Shown: piece after piece, positions 25,320 to 34,606 of the stretch
Layout: the number at the start of each line of letters is the position of its first letter
How positions within the stretch are numbered: position 1 is the stretch's first letter
Origin: Georgenia subflava
GTDB taxonomy: Bacteria; Actinomycetota; Actinomycetes; Actinomycetales; Actinomycetaceae
Direction of reading: 5' to 3'
Assembly: GCF_009193155.1 (NCBI RefSeq)
Contig: NZ_VUKD01000002.1
Location: 682,001 to 746,000, forward strand
DNA: 64,000 bases
The notes under the pieces: model-generated
The model's input: only the letters and a program-made list of their open reading frames with translations
Database searches by the model: none
Told to the model about the DNA's origin: nothing
Made by a program: the position numbers and the translations under genes

Positions 25320-27152
25320 TCAGCCGTAGATCTTCTCCACCTCGTCGGCGAAGTCGGCGAGCACCTTGGCACGCTTGACCTTCTGCGACGGCGTCAGGTA
25401 GTCGTTCTCGATCGTGAAGTCCTGGGTGAGCACCCGGATCTTGCGGATCGACTCCGCCCGCGAGACGGCCTCGTTCGCGCGGGTCACGGCCCGGTCCAGC
25501 GCGGCGAGCACCTGCGGGTTCTCGGCCGCCTCGGCGACGCTCATCGCCGGCAGCGAGTGGTTGGCCAGCCAGCCGGGCAGCATGTCCTCGTCCAGGGTCA
25601 CCAGCGCGCCGACGAACGGCCTGGCGTCCCCGACGACGACCACCTGCGACACGAGCGGGTGACCGCGGAGCCGGTCCTCGAGCACGGCCGGGGCGACGTT
25701 CTTGCCGCCCGCGGTCACGATGATCTCCTTCTGCCGGCCGGTGATGCGCAGGTAGCCGTCCTCGTCCAGGGCGCCGAGGTCGCCGGTGACGAACCAGCCG
25801 TCGTCGAACGCCGCGGCCGTCGCCTCCGGGTTGTTGTGGTAGCCGCGGAAGACGTTCCCGCCCCGGACCATGACCTGACCGTCCTCGGCGATGCGCACCG
25901 ACGTCCCCGGGTAGGGCGGGCCGACCGTGCCGATCTTGACCAGTCCCGGCCGGTTGACGGTGGTCGGTGCGCCCACCTCGGTGAGGCCGTACCCCTCGAG
26001 GACGACGACGCCGAGGCCGCGGTAGAAGTGGCCGAGGCGCTCGCCCAGCGGAGCGCCGCCGGAGACCGCGTAGTCCAGGTTGCCGCCCATGGCGGCGAGG
26101 ATCTTGCCGTAGACGAGCCGGCTCGCCAGGGCGTGCTGGGCCTTCAGCGCGGCCGACGGCCCGGCCGGGCGGTCCAGGGCCCGGGAGTACTCGATGGCGA
26201 CCTTCGCGCCCCACCGGAAGATGCGCTGCTTCGAGCCGGAGCCGGCCTTGGCGTCGGCCGAGTTGTAGACCTTCTCGAAGACGCGCGGGACGGCGAGGAG
26301 GAAGGTGGGCTTGAACGCGTCGAGGTCCGCCACCAGGTTCTTGGCGTTGGGCACGTGGGCCATGACGGCGCCGGAGTACACGCACAGCACCTGCACGAAG
26401 CGGGCGAAGACGTGCGCCATCGGCATGAACAGCAGCGTGCGCTTGTCCCCGCCGCGCACCACCTGGGAGAAGTTCGCGTCGTCGGAGCCGTTGACCACCA
26501 GGGCGACGAAGTTACCGTGGGTGAGCTCGACACCCTTGGGCCGCCCGGTGGTGCCGGAGGTGTAGATGATGGTGGCGAGGGTGTCCATCACGACCGCGTC
26601 GGTGCGTGCGTCGATCTCCGCGTCGGCGACCTCGGTGCCCTCGGCCGCCACCTGGGAGAGGGCGAACTCGTCGATGACTAGGACCTTCTGGAGGTCCGGC
26701 AGCTTCTCGACGAGGGGCTCGGCCAGCGCGGCCTGGGCGCGGGTCTCGGCGAAGAGGATCTTCACGCCGGCGTCGGAGACGATCCACTCCACCTGCTCGG
26801 CGGAGGACGTCTCGTACACCGGCACGGGCACCGCGCCCGCCGACCAGGCGGCGAAGTCCAGCACCGACCACTCGTAGCTCGTCTGGCTCATGATCGCGAC
26901 GCGGTCGCCGGCGGCGACGCCCAGCGCGACCAGGCCCTTGGCGACCGCCCGGACCTCCTCGGCGAAGATCCGCGTGGTCACCGGCACGAAGCTGGAGCCG
27001 AGCGCCGACTGCCGCTCGAAGATGGTCTCCTCCGGCGCCCGCCCGAGCCGGCCGGCCAGGATCTTCGGTATGGACATCTCCGGGGTGATCGTCCCGGTCC
27101 CGGGCGTGTGGGCCTCGGGCAGCCCCGGCGTCGTCCCTGGCGTGTGCGCCAT
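25320..27152 (-). CDS. Long-chain fatty acid-CoA ligase (AMP-forming)
   Basis: 610 residues, typical for the bacterial FadD15-like class. The AMP-binding motif is IIYTSGTTGRPKGVELTHGN. GYGLTEVGAPTT is the adenylate-binding A5 motif, DGWFVTGDLGALDEDGYLRITGRQKEII the A7/A8 hinge, and SQKVKRAKVL near the C-terminus holds the catalytic Lys. It activates fatty acids to acyl-CoA at the membrane. The ATG at 27152 yields a short Pro/Thr-rich leader before SIPKILAGRLG. valS lies 110 bp upstream on the same strand, so it may be read through. Confidence 0.92.
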   Translation of the reverse strand: MAHTPGTTPGLPEAHTPGTGTITPEMSIPKILAGRLGRAPEETIFERQSALGSSFVPVTTRIFAEEVRAVAKGLVALGVAAGDRVAIMSQTSYEWSVLDFAAWSAGAVPVPVYETSSAEQVEWIVSDAGVKILFAETRAQAALAEPLVEKLPDLQKVLVIDEFALSQVAAEGTEVADAEIDARTDAVVMDTLATIIYTSGTTGRPKGVELTHGNFVALVVNGSDDANFSQVVRGGDKRTLLFMPMAHVFARFVQVLCVYSGAVMAHVPNAKNLVADLDAFKPTFLLAVPRVFEKVYNSADAKAGSGSKQRIFRWGAKVAIEYSRALDRPAGPSAALKAQHALASRLVYGKILAAMGGNLDYAVSGGAPLGERLGHFYRGLGVVVLEGYGLTEVGAPTTVNRPGLVKIGTVGPPYPGTSVRIAEDGQVMVRGGNVFRGYHNNPEATAAAFDDGWFVTGDLGALDEDGYLRITGRQKEIIVTAGGKNVAPAVLEDRLRGHPLVSQVVVVGDARPFVGALVTLDEDMLPGWLANHSLPAMSVAEAAENPQVLAALDRAVTRANEAVSRAESIRKIRVLTQDFTIENDYLTPSQKVKRAKVLADFADEVEKIYG

Positions 27153-27262
27153 CGGTGTTCCCTTCTCGTCGCCGCGGGTGCGCCGGCCCGGTCGGCCGGC
27201 GCGGTGCGGGTGGTTCGTCGGCCGTGCCGCCGGGTTCGCGGCGGCACGGCGGTGGCCGGGCG

Positions 27263-29938
27263 TCAGCGACGCGGCTCGGCCTCGTCGAGCTCGTGGTCGG
27301 TGACCACGGCGCCCTCGCCGTCCTGGCCGCCGAGGATCTCCAGGTCGCCCCGGACCCGGCCGGCGGCGCGCAGGTCGCCCAGGGCCTGCTGGACGGCGGC
27401 GATCGAGCCGGCCGGCAGCTGGAGGCGCACCCGCGCGAACGTGGTGCGCTGGGAGACCTTCGCCTCGGACTTGACCTTGCGCAGCGCGGCCAGGGCGTCC
27501 CCGGTGGCGCCGATCAGGGCCGGGTCGCCGTCGGCGGCCGCGGCGCGCAGCGGTGCGGCGGTCGGCCAGGCGGCCTGGTGCACGGAGCCGGTGCGGTACC
27601 AGCTCCACACCTCCTCGGTGGCGAACGGCAGGACGGGGGCGAACAGCCGCAGCAGGGTGTCCACCGCGATGGCCAGCGCCGCCCGGGCGGAGTCCGCATC
27701 CGCCGTCGCCAGGGCGCCGTCGCGGTTGTAGGCGCGGTCCTTGACCAGCTCGAGGTAGTCGTCGCAGAACGTCCAGAAGAACGTCTCGGTCGTCTCCAGC
27801 GCCCGGGTGTGGTCGTACGCCTCGAACGCGGCAGTCGCCGCGTCCACGACGTCGGCGAGGCCGGCGAGCATGGCGCGGTCGATCGGCGCGGTCACGGCCG
27901 CGGGGTCGAGCACCAGCTCCGCGTCGCCGCCCATCGTCAGCGCGAACTTGGAGGCGTTGAGGATCTTGATCGCCAGGCGGCGGCCGATCTTCATCTGCCC
28001 GACCTCGAACGCGGCGTCGGTGCCCAGCCGGGCGGAGGCCGCCCAGTAGCGCACCGCGTCCGAGCCGTGCTCCTCGAGCAGGCCCATCGGCGTGACGACG
28101 TTGCCCTTGGACTTGGACATCTTCTTGCGGTCCGGGTCGAGGATCCAGCCCGAGATGGCCGCGTGCTGCCACGGCAGGCCGCCGAACTCCAGGTGCGCGC
28201 GGACGACCGTGGAGAACAGCCAGGTGCGGATGATGTCCTGCCCCTGCGGGCGCAGGTCCATCGGGTAGACCCGGGCGAAGAGGTCCTCGTCGCGCAGCCA
28301 GCCGCCGGCGATCTGCGGGGACAGCGACGACGTCGCCCACGTGTCCATGATGTCGACCTCGCCGACGAACCCGCCGGGCACGCCGCGCTGGTCCTCGGTG
28401 TAGCCGGCCGGGACGTCGATCGACGGGTCGACCGGCAGGGCGGCCTCGTCCGGGGTGAGGACCTGGTCGTGGTCGACCTCGCCGTCGGGTCCGACGGCGT
28501 ACCAGACCGGGATCGGCACCCCGAAGAAGCGCTGCCGCGAGACGAGCCAGTCGCTGTTGAGGCCGTTCACCCAGTTCTCGTAGCGCACGCGCATGAAGTC
28601 GGGGTGGAAGTCGAGCTCCTTGCCCCGCGCGATGAGGTTCTCGCGCAGCTCGGCGCCGTCGGCCTCGGTGTACGAGCGCCCGCCGTTGCGGATGTACCAC
28701 TGCCGCGAGGTGACGATCTCGAGCGGCTTGTCGCCCTTCTCGAAGAAGTTCGTCTTGCGCTGGGTCGGGACGGGCTCGCCGGCCAGGTCGCCGGACTCGC
28801 GCAGCGCGTCCACGACCACCTGGCGGGCGGAGAACGTGGTCTTGCCGGCCATCTGGCCGTAGGCGGCGCGGCCGCCGTCGTCGACGAGCCACTCCGGCGT
28901 CTCGGTGAGGATGCGGCCGTTGCGGCCGAGCACCGGCCGGGTGGGCAGGTCGAGCTCGCGCCACCACTGGACGTCCGTGAGGTCACCGAAGGTGCAGCAC
29001 ATCGCGATGCCGGCGCCCTTGTCCATCTCGGCCGCCGGGTGGGCCAGCACCGGCAGCGAGACCCCGAAGACCGGGGACGTGACGGTGGTGCCGAACAGGT
29101 CCTGGTAGCGCTCGTCGTCGGGGTGGGCGATCAGCGCGACGCAGGCGGGCAGCAGCTCCGGCCGGGTGGTCTCGATGTGCACGGGGGAGCCGTCCGGCTT
29201 GTGGAAGGCGACCTTGTGGTAGTGCCCGGGGTAGTCGCGCGCCTCGAGCTCGGCCTGGGCGACGGCGGTCTGGAAGGTGACGTCCCACAGGCCCGGGGCG
29301 GCCGCCTGGTAGGCCTCGCCGCGCGCGAGGTTGCGCAGGAAGGCGGCCTGGGCGACCTGCTGGGCGTCCTTCCCGATGGTCTGGTAGTGGTGCGACCAGT
29401 CCACGCTCAGGCCGAGGTGGCGCCACAGCGCCTCGAACTGCTGCTCGTCCTCGGCGGTCAGGCGCTCGCACAGCTCGATGAAGTTCTTGCGGCTGACCGG
29501 GACCTGGTCGGCGGCTTTGACCGACTTCCCCTCGCCGCCGTCGTGCGGCGGCGTGAAGTCGGGCTCGTAGGGCAGCGACGGGTCGCACCGCACGCCGTAG
29601 TAGTTCTGCACCCGGCGCTCGGTGGGCAGGCCGTTGTCGTCCCAGCCCATCGGGTAGAAGACGGCCTTGCCGCGCATGCGGCGGTAGCGGGCGACGACGT
29701 CGGTGTGGGTGTAGCTGAAGACGTGCCCGACGTGCAGCGAGCCCGAGACGGTCGGGGGCGGGGTGTCGATCGAGTAGACCTGCTCGCGCGTGGCCGTGCG
29801 GTCGAAGGCGTAGGTGCCGGCCTGCGTCCAGGTGCCGTTCCAGCGGTCCTCGAGGCCGTCCAGGCTGACCTTCTCCGGTACCGACGGGGCCGGGAGGGTC
29901 TCGACGTCGACGGAGGTGGTCAGGGATGCATCGCTCAT
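27263..29938 (-). CDS. valS: Valyl-tRNA synthetase, short (type 2) form
   Basis: 891 residues from the ATG at 29938; a GTG at 29956 would add six. HIGH-type motif GSLHVGHVFSYTHTD (HVGH 69-72) and KMSKS at 606-610. The connective peptide 1 editing domain lies about 210-400, with HIETTRPELLPACVAL. The C-terminus (IAAVQQALGDLRAAGRVRGDLE) lacks the usual long Val-type coiled-coil arm, which matches the second, archaeal-like group of ValRS found in some bacteria. It charges tRNA-Val. No T-box is seen upstream. Confidence 0.93.
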   Translation of the reverse strand: MSDASLTTSVDVETLPAPSVPEKVSLDGLEDRWNGTWTQAGTYAFDRTATREQVYSIDTPPPTVSGSLHVGHVFSYTHTDVVARYRRMRGKAVFYPMGWDDNGLPTERRVQNYYGVRCDPSLPYEPDFTPPHDGGEGKSVKAADQVPVSRKNFIELCERLTAEDEQQFEALWRHLGLSVDWSHHYQTIGKDAQQVAQAAFLRNLARGEAYQAAAPGLWDVTFQTAVAQAELEARDYPGHYHKVAFHKPDGSPVHIETTRPELLPACVALIAHPDDERYQDLFGTTVTSPVFGVSLPVLAHPAAEMDKGAGIAMCCTFGDLTDVQWWRELDLPTRPVLGRNGRILTETPEWLVDDGGRAAYGQMAGKTTFSARQVVVDALRESGDLAGEPVPTQRKTNFFEKGDKPLEIVTSRQWYIRNGGRSYTEADGAELRENLIARGKELDFHPDFMRVRYENWVNGLNSDWLVSRQRFFGVPIPVWYAVGPDGEVDHDQVLTPDEAALPVDPSIDVPAGYTEDQRGVPGGFVGEVDIMDTWATSSLSPQIAGGWLRDEDLFARVYPMDLRPQGQDIIRTWLFSTVVRAHLEFGGLPWQHAAISGWILDPDRKKMSKSKGNVVTPMGLLEEHGSDAVRYWAASARLGTDAAFEVGQMKIGRRLAIKILNASKFALTMGGDAELVLDPAAVTAPIDRAMLAGLADVVDAATAAFEAYDHTRALETTETFFWTFCDDYLELVKDRAYNRDGALATADADSARAALAIAVDTLLRLFAPVLPFATEEVWSWYRTGSVHQAAWPTAAPLRAAAADGDPALIGATGDALAALRKVKSEAKVSQRTTFARVRLQLPAGSIAAVQQALGDLRAAGRVRGDLEILGGQDGEGAVVTDHELDEAEPRR

Positions 29939-29999
29939 GGTGCCCGATTCTCCCACGACGGCGACGGTGCCTGTCGTCGCGCTCCGGGCTGCCGGCGGG

Positions 30000-31295
30000 T
30001 CAACGTGCCGCGAGGGCGAGGAGCCGGTCCAGGATGTGCTCGCCGTCGGTACGGATGCCGTCGTGGGCGTAGTCGTTGGTGATCCACGGGCGTGCCCCGC
30101 GGATCGCCGCGGCGGTGGCCACCGAGAGGTCGTACGGGACGAACATGTCGTCCACGTACACGGCTGCTGCGACGGGTACCTCGTTGGCGGCCAGCGCCGC
30201 CGGGTCGTACAGCGGCGGGAAGTCGGCCTTGTCGGCGAGCAGGTCGGCGGCGTCCGCCAGCGGCGCGAGCGACGGGTCCTCCCGCAGCTGCCAGGGGTAG
30301 ACGTGCTCGCCGGTGAGGTAGTACGGGCGTGCGGCGTCCGTCGGGTCGGCGTCCTCGGCGAACCCGTCCCACTCCTCGCGCAGCCGGTGCGCGGCCCACC
30401 GGGTGGGAGCGCCCTGGGCGTAGATCGCCTCGTGCAGGACGGCGTACAGCGGGTTGGTCGCGTGGGAGAGCAGCGTCCCGACGTCGGCGAGGAACGCCCG
30501 CGTCAGCCGGCGCGTGCCGCCCACCGTCACGAACGGGTTCTCGAGGACGTAGTGCAGGGCGTCGAAGCCGAGGTCGGCGCCCAGCCGGATGCCGATCTGC
30601 CGTAGCCGGCGGGCGGAGAGCCGCTCGCCGGTCGGCAGCAGCTCCTCGGTGCCGGCCAGGTGCGCGGCCACCTCGCGCAGCCGGGCGCCGTCGCCGGGGT
30701 AGCGCGCGAGGTACAGCTCGTTGCGGCGCGCCGTCTGGGCGTAGGTGCGGCGGTAGACGTCGTCGGCGCTCGCGGTCAGGCCGGGCAGGCCCCCGGTGAC
30801 CAGTGCGGCCCGGACGCCGTGCGGCGCCGCGCCGAGGTAGTGCGTGATGACGAAGCCGCCGAACGACTGGCCCAGCAGGGTCCACGGGGCGCTGCCGAGC
30901 GCGGCGCGCAGCGCCTCGGCGTCGGCGACGATCGCGTCGGCCCGGAAGTGGGCGAGGTAGCCGGCCTGGGCGACGGCGTCCCCGCGCGCGGGGACGGTCA
31001 GGGCGTCGGCCGGGGTGGAGCGTCCCGTGCCGCGCTGGTCCAGGAGCACGACCCGGAAGTCCTCCAGCGCCCGGTCGACCCACCCGGAGACCTGGGCGGG
31101 CCGGTCCGCCCGCCCGCCGGGGCCGCCCTGGAGGTAGAGCAGGCGCGGCCGGTCGGTGCCGCCGTCGCGAACGATCTCGCGGGCGAAGACCTCGATGCGC
31201 TCGCCGCCCGGCGCGGCGTGGTCGAGCGGGACGTCGAGGACGTGCTCGAGGACGTCGTGGCCGTCGATCCGGTGGCTCTGCGTCTGCACGGTCAC
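30000..31295 (-). CDS. Alpha/beta-hydrolase, proline-iminopeptidase (S33) family
   Basis: 431 residues from the GTG at 31295, which overlaps the kinase stop by 4 bp. The nucleophile elbow is LLGQSFGGFV. An N-terminal oxyanion loop LYLQGGPGGRADRP has the HGGPG-like form of S33 peptidases, and VLLDQRGTGRS is strongly typical. The C-terminal Asp and His are in VAAAVYVDDMFVPY and NDYAHDGIR. Length and motifs match the larger Aeromonas-type prolyl aminopeptidases (about 425 residues) that release N-terminal Pro from peptides. Coupled to the PfkB kinase without an obvious reason. Confidence 0.82.
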   Translation of the reverse strand: MTVQTQSHRIDGHDVLEHVLDVPLDHAAPGGERIEVFAREIVRDGGTDRPRLLYLQGGPGGRADRPAQVSGWVDRALEDFRVVLLDQRGTGRSTPADALTVPARGDAVAQAGYLAHFRADAIVADAEALRAALGSAPWTLLGQSFGGFVITHYLGAAPHGVRAALVTGGLPGLTASADDVYRRTYAQTARRNELYLARYPGDGARLREVAAHLAGTEELLPTGERLSARRLRQIGIRLGADLGFDALHYVLENPFVTVGGTRRLTRAFLADVGTLLSHATNPLYAVLHEAIYAQGAPTRWAAHRLREEWDGFAEDADPTDAARPYYLTGEHVYPWQLREDPSLAPLADAADLLADKADFPPLYDPAALAANEVPVAAAVYVDDMFVPYDLSVATAAAIRGARPWITNDYAHDGIRTDGEHILDRLLALAAR

Positions 31296-32428
31296 CGCCC
31301 CCCGTGCAGGGTCGGGGCCGTGGAGCGGGCATCGTCGGCGGTGCCCGCCTCGGACGGCGTCGCGTCGGACAGGCGGGCGATGGTGGCCTCGGCCCGGCGC
31401 ACCCGGGAGAGGGCGTGCCCGGGCAGGGCGTCGGTGAGGAACTCGTACCGGTCGGCGGTGTCGCGCGCGGCCGGGTCGCCCGTGCGGGCGGCGCCCACGG
31501 TGGCGTCCCACCAGTCGGCGATGTCGCCCCAGCCCGGTGCGGCCAGGGAGCCGCCGAAGTGCTGGACCGCGAGCGCGGAGCAGAGCACGGCGAAGCGCAG
31601 ACGGCGGGTGAGGTCCCACCCCTGGAGTGTGCCCGTGACCAGCGCCGCGGCGAAGACGTCCCCGGCGCCTGTCGCGTCCAGCGCCCGGACCCGGAGCGGC
31701 TCGACGTGCACCTCCTCACCGCTGGCGGCGTCGACGGCGAGCGCCCCGTCGGCGCCCAGGGTCACGACGGCGAGCGGCACGTGCTCGGCCAGGACGCGCG
31801 CCGCCTCGGCCGGCGTCCGGGTGCGGGTGTACGCCATCGCCTCCACCGCGTTGGGGGTGAAGGCGTGGCACCCCTCCAGCATCGCCAGCCGGGCCGGGTC
31901 CCACGTCTGCGACGGGTCCCACCCGCCGTCGGCGAAGACGAGCGAGCCGGCTGCGGCGACCGCCCGCCACCACGGGTCGCCCTCGGTGGGGTCGGCGAGG
32001 TCGGCGACGACGGCGCGCGCCGGCGGCGCGGCGGCGATCAGGGCGGCGGCCGGCTCGGGGTCCGCGTGGCCGTGGCTGACCATGGCACGGTCGCCGTCCA
32101 GGGCGAGGGAGACGGTCACGGAGGTGTGCCAGCGTCGGTAGCGCCGGGAGGCGCTCAGGTCGACCGCCTCCTGCTCGCCGAGCACCGTCCAGAGCCAGTC
32201 GGCGTAGGCGTCGTCCCCGAAGCTCGCGGCCAGGCCGGTCCGCAGACCGAGCCGGGAGGCGGCCACGGCGAGGTTGGCGATCCCGCCCGGCGCCGAGCCC
32301 ATCCCGTCCGCCCACACCTCGGTGCCGGGCACCGGGCCGCCGGGCAGCCCGGTGAAGATGAGGTCGAAGAACACGGGACCGGCGACCAGGACGTCGAGCG
32401 GGGCTGCGGGCGTGGTGGGTGCGCTCAT
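31292..32428 (-). CDS. PfkB-family carbohydrate/nucleoside kinase
   Basis: 378 residues. PfkB signature 2 is RALDATGAGDVFAAALV, with the catalytic Asp in GAGD; signature 1 is GSAPGGIANLAVAASRLG. The substrate-binding lid lies at about 95-115 (RRYRRWHTSVTV). It phosphorylates a sugar or sugar-like hydroxyl using ATP. The start is 38 bp from the divergent GH4 gene, which hydrolyses phosphorylated glycosides, so a glycoside or sugar-phosphate link is possible. Its start has GGGAG 5 nt upstream. A long C-terminal tail (about 320-378) goes beyond the normal fold. Confidence 0.85.
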   Translation of the reverse strand: MSAPTTPAAPLDVLVAGPVFFDLIFTGLPGGPVPGTEVWADGMGSAPGGIANLAVAASRLGLRTGLAASFGDDAYADWLWTVLGEQEAVDLSASRRYRRWHTSVTVSLALDGDRAMVSHGHADPEPAAALIAAAPPARAVVADLADPTEGDPWWRAVAAAGSLVFADGGWDPSQTWDPARLAMLEGCHAFTPNAVEAMAYTRTRTPAEAARVLAEHVPLAVVTLGADGALAVDAASGEEVHVEPLRVRALDATGAGDVFAAALVTGTLQGWDLTRRLRFAVLCSALAVQHFGGSLAAPGWGDIADWWDATVGAARTGDPAARDTADRYEFLTDALPGHALSRVRRAEATIARLSDATPSEAGTADDARSTAPTLHGGR

Positions 32429-32454
32429 GGTGCTCCCGATCCTGCCACCTTGGA

Positions 32455-32460
32455 TAGCGT
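32455..32460 (+). promoter_or_regulatory. Putative -10 box (TAGCGT) of the GH4 gene, leaderless arrangement
   Basis: TAGCGT ends 6 nt before the GTG at 32467. Confidence 0.45.
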
Positions 32461-32466
32461 GGGCCG

Positions 32467-33864
32467 GTGATCCTCACCATCCTCGGCGGCGGGGGCTTCC
32501 GCGTCCCGCTCGTCTACCAGGCAGTCGCCGCCGCACGTTCCCGGGTGGACGTGAGCGAGGTCGTCCTCCTCGACGCCGACCCCGACCGGCTGACGGTGAT
32601 GTCCCACGTCCTGCAGCAGCTCGGCCGCGAGCTCGGGGAGCCCGGCGCCGCGCCCGCAGTCCGGGCGACCACCGACCTCGACGAGGCGGTCACCGGGGCG
32701 GACGTCATCTTCTCCGCGATCCGGGTGGGCGGGACCACGGGTCGCACGCGTGACGAGCGGACGGCGCTGGCAGAGGGGCTCCTCGGGCAGGAGACCGTCG
32801 GCCCCGGCGGGCTCGCCTACGCCCTGCGCACCGTGCCCGAGGTCGACCGGGTCGCGGCCCGCATCGCCGCGCTGGCGCCCGGTGCCTGGACCATCAGCTT
32901 CACCAACCCGGCCTCGATCGTCACCGAGGCGATGCGCAGCCACCTGGGCGAGAGGGTGGTGGGCATCTGCGACACCCCGATCGCCCTCGTCCGCCGCGCC
33001 CTCCTCGGCTGCGGGCTCGACCCGGCCGCCTTCGACCGCGGCGAGGCGGAGGTCGACTACGCCGGGCTCAACCACCTCGGCTGGCTGCAGGGACTGCGCG
33101 CGGGCGGCACCGACCACCTACCCGGCCTGCTCGCCGACGACGCGGCGCTCGCGGACCTGGAGGAGGCGCGCCTCATGGGCGCCGACTGGCTGCGCGCCAC
33201 GGGTGCGCTGCCCAACGAGTACCTGTACTACTACGACTTCACCCGCGAGGCGGTCGCGGGCATCGCCGCGCAGGAGCGCACCCGCGGCGAGTTCCTCCAG
33301 GCGCAGCAGGGCGCCTTCTACGACGCGGCGACGGCGGAGCCGGCCCGGGCGCTGGAGCTGTGGCGTGCCACGCTGGCCGAGCGGGAGGCCACCTACATGG
33401 CCACCGAGCGCGAGACGCAGCAGGCGGGGGAGCGGGCCGCGGCCGACCTCGGCGGCGGCTACCACGAGGTGGCGGTGGACCTCATGGCGGCGCTGCTCGG
33501 CGGCGAGGAGCACCGGATGATCCTCGACGTCGCCAACACGGCCACCGACGGGCAGCCGCTGCTGACCGGCCTGCCCGCGGACGCCGTCGTCGAGGTACCC
33601 GTGCGTGTCGACGCCGACGGCGTGCACCCGTTGCCGGTGGCGCGCCAGCTCCCGCCGGAGCGGCTCGCCCTGGTGGCCGCCGTGAAGGCCTGCGAGCGGC
33701 TGATCATCGACGCCGCCCGGACCAGGTCACGGCGCAGCGCCTGGCTGGCCTTCGCGCACCACCCGCTGGTGGACTCCGCGGGCGTCGCCCACCGGCTCGT
33801 CGAGGCGTGCTGGCCGGCCGAGGAGTCGGGGGAGCAGTACGGGGCAGACCCTGACGACGCGTAG
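32467..33864 (+). CDS. GH4-family phosphoglycosidase (6-phospho-beta-glucosidase type)
   Basis: 465 residues from the GTG at 32467. N-terminal Rossmann NAD-binding motif ILGGGGFRVPLVYQAV, then FSAIRVGGTTGRTRDE, GLLGQETVGPGG, the metal-site cysteine in GICDTPIAL and the histidine in YAGLNHLGWLQ. All are hallmarks of GH4, which cleaves via NAD-dependent oxidation at C3 with Mn2+. It acts on phosphorylated glycosides in the cytoplasm, and the RVGG loop favours the beta-glucoside branch. No PTS gene is nearby; the divergent PfkB kinase could supply phosphorylation. Confidence 0.87.
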   Translation: MILTILGGGGFRVPLVYQAVAAARSRVDVSEVVLLDADPDRLTVMSHVLQQLGRELGEPGAAPAVRATTDLDEAVTGADVIFSAIRVGGTTGRTRDERTALAEGLLGQETVGPGGLAYALRTVPEVDRVAARIAALAPGAWTISFTNPASIVTEAMRSHLGERVVGICDTPIALVRRALLGCGLDPAAFDRGEAEVDYAGLNHLGWLQGLRAGGTDHLPGLLADDAALADLEEARLMGADWLRATGALPNEYLYYYDFTREAVAGIAAQERTRGEFLQAQQGAFYDAATAEPARALELWRATLAEREATYMATERETQQAGERAAADLGGGYHEVAVDLMAALLGGEEHRMILDVANTATDGQPLLTGLPADAVVEVPVRVDADGVHPLPVARQLPPERLALVAAVKACERLIIDAARTRSRRSAWLAFAHHPLVDSAGVAHRLVEACWPAEESGEQYGADPDDA

Positions 33865-34062
33865 CGGGGGATGAGCGGAGGCGATCCGGTCGAAGTCCGC
33901 GTCCTGCGTCACGACCGGCAACCCGTGGGTGACGGCCGTGGCCGCGATCAGGGTGTCGGTCAGCCTGCCGGCGAGTAGCGACCGGGCGACGCCGGTCTGG
34001 CCCTTGACGCACGGGTGGTGCCGGGAAAGCATGATCGCCTTGACCCGACGCGGCGCGGCCAT
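33847..34062 (-). pseudogene. Decayed vapC-like PIN-domain toxin (C-terminal half)
   Basis: A minus-strand frame from an ATG at 34062 reads GVARSLLAGRLTDTLIAATAVTHGLPVVTQDADFDRIASAHPPLRVVRV, the C-terminal half of a PIN domain: the third acidic residue is in LTDTLIAATA and the last Asp in TQDADFDRI. The N-terminal half with the first Asp (normally xxDTS) and any antitoxin are missing, and the frame runs on into the 3' end of the GH4 gene without a proper stop. It is read as the remnant of a toxin-antitoxin locus; an intact, unrelated vapBC lies at 60.7-61.4 kb. Confidence 0.65.
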
Positions 34063-34101
34063 GCCCCGGCCTCACGCACCAACGGCAGAGGAGCCGACCG
34101 G

Positions 34102-34515
34102 ATGAGTGACGCGGCACAGCCCAGACCGAAGCTCGACCTTGTCGTCCTCGACTGCCCGGACGCGCTCGCTCTGGGCCGGTTCTACGCCCAGGTGCTCGGC
34201 TGGGACGTGGAGGACGGGTCCGATGCCGACTTCACGACTCTCGCCCCGACGGGCGGCGGGCTCACCACGGACAGTCCCGACGGTCGAACGAGTCTCGGGT
34301 TCCAGCGCATCGACGACTGGGTCGAGCCCACGTGGCCGGGCGGCAGCCACCCGCAGCAGGTCCACCTCGACCTGTGGGTGCCGGACATCGACGCGGCCGA
34401 ACCCGCCGTCGTCGCGGCCGGCGCCCGAGTCCACCAGCACCAACCGTCGAAGGACGGCTCCTTCCGGGTGTACCTCGACCCGGTCGGTCACCCCTTCTGC
34501 CTCATCAGCGGCTGA
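34102..34515 (+). CDS. VOC-superfamily (glyoxalase/bleomycin-resistance-like) protein
   Basis: 137 residues made of two betaalphabetabetabeta modules. The first module has LDLVVLDCPDALALGRFYAQVLGWDVE, the second QQVHLDLWVPDIDAAEPAVVAAGARV and ends in FRVYLDPVGHPFCLIS. The His in VHLDLWV and the C-terminal acidic region may form the metal site. Actinobacterial genomes hold many of these small proteins, and the substrate cannot be assigned. GAGGAG lies at 34089-34094. It follows the vapC remnant. Confidence 0.82.
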   Translation: MSDAAQPRPKLDLVVLDCPDALALGRFYAQVLGWDVEDGSDADFTTLAPTGGGLTTDSPDGRTSLGFQRIDDWVEPTWPGGSHPQQVHLDLWVPDIDAAEPAVVAAGARVHQHQPSKDGSFRVYLDPVGHPFCLISG

Positions 34516-34606
34516 CCCACGCCACTTGTCACGCTGCGCACCGGCTCGCACTGCGAGAAGGTGGGACCGCACCGGCGCACCCGGCGACCGGTCGTGAGGA
34601 GGAACG

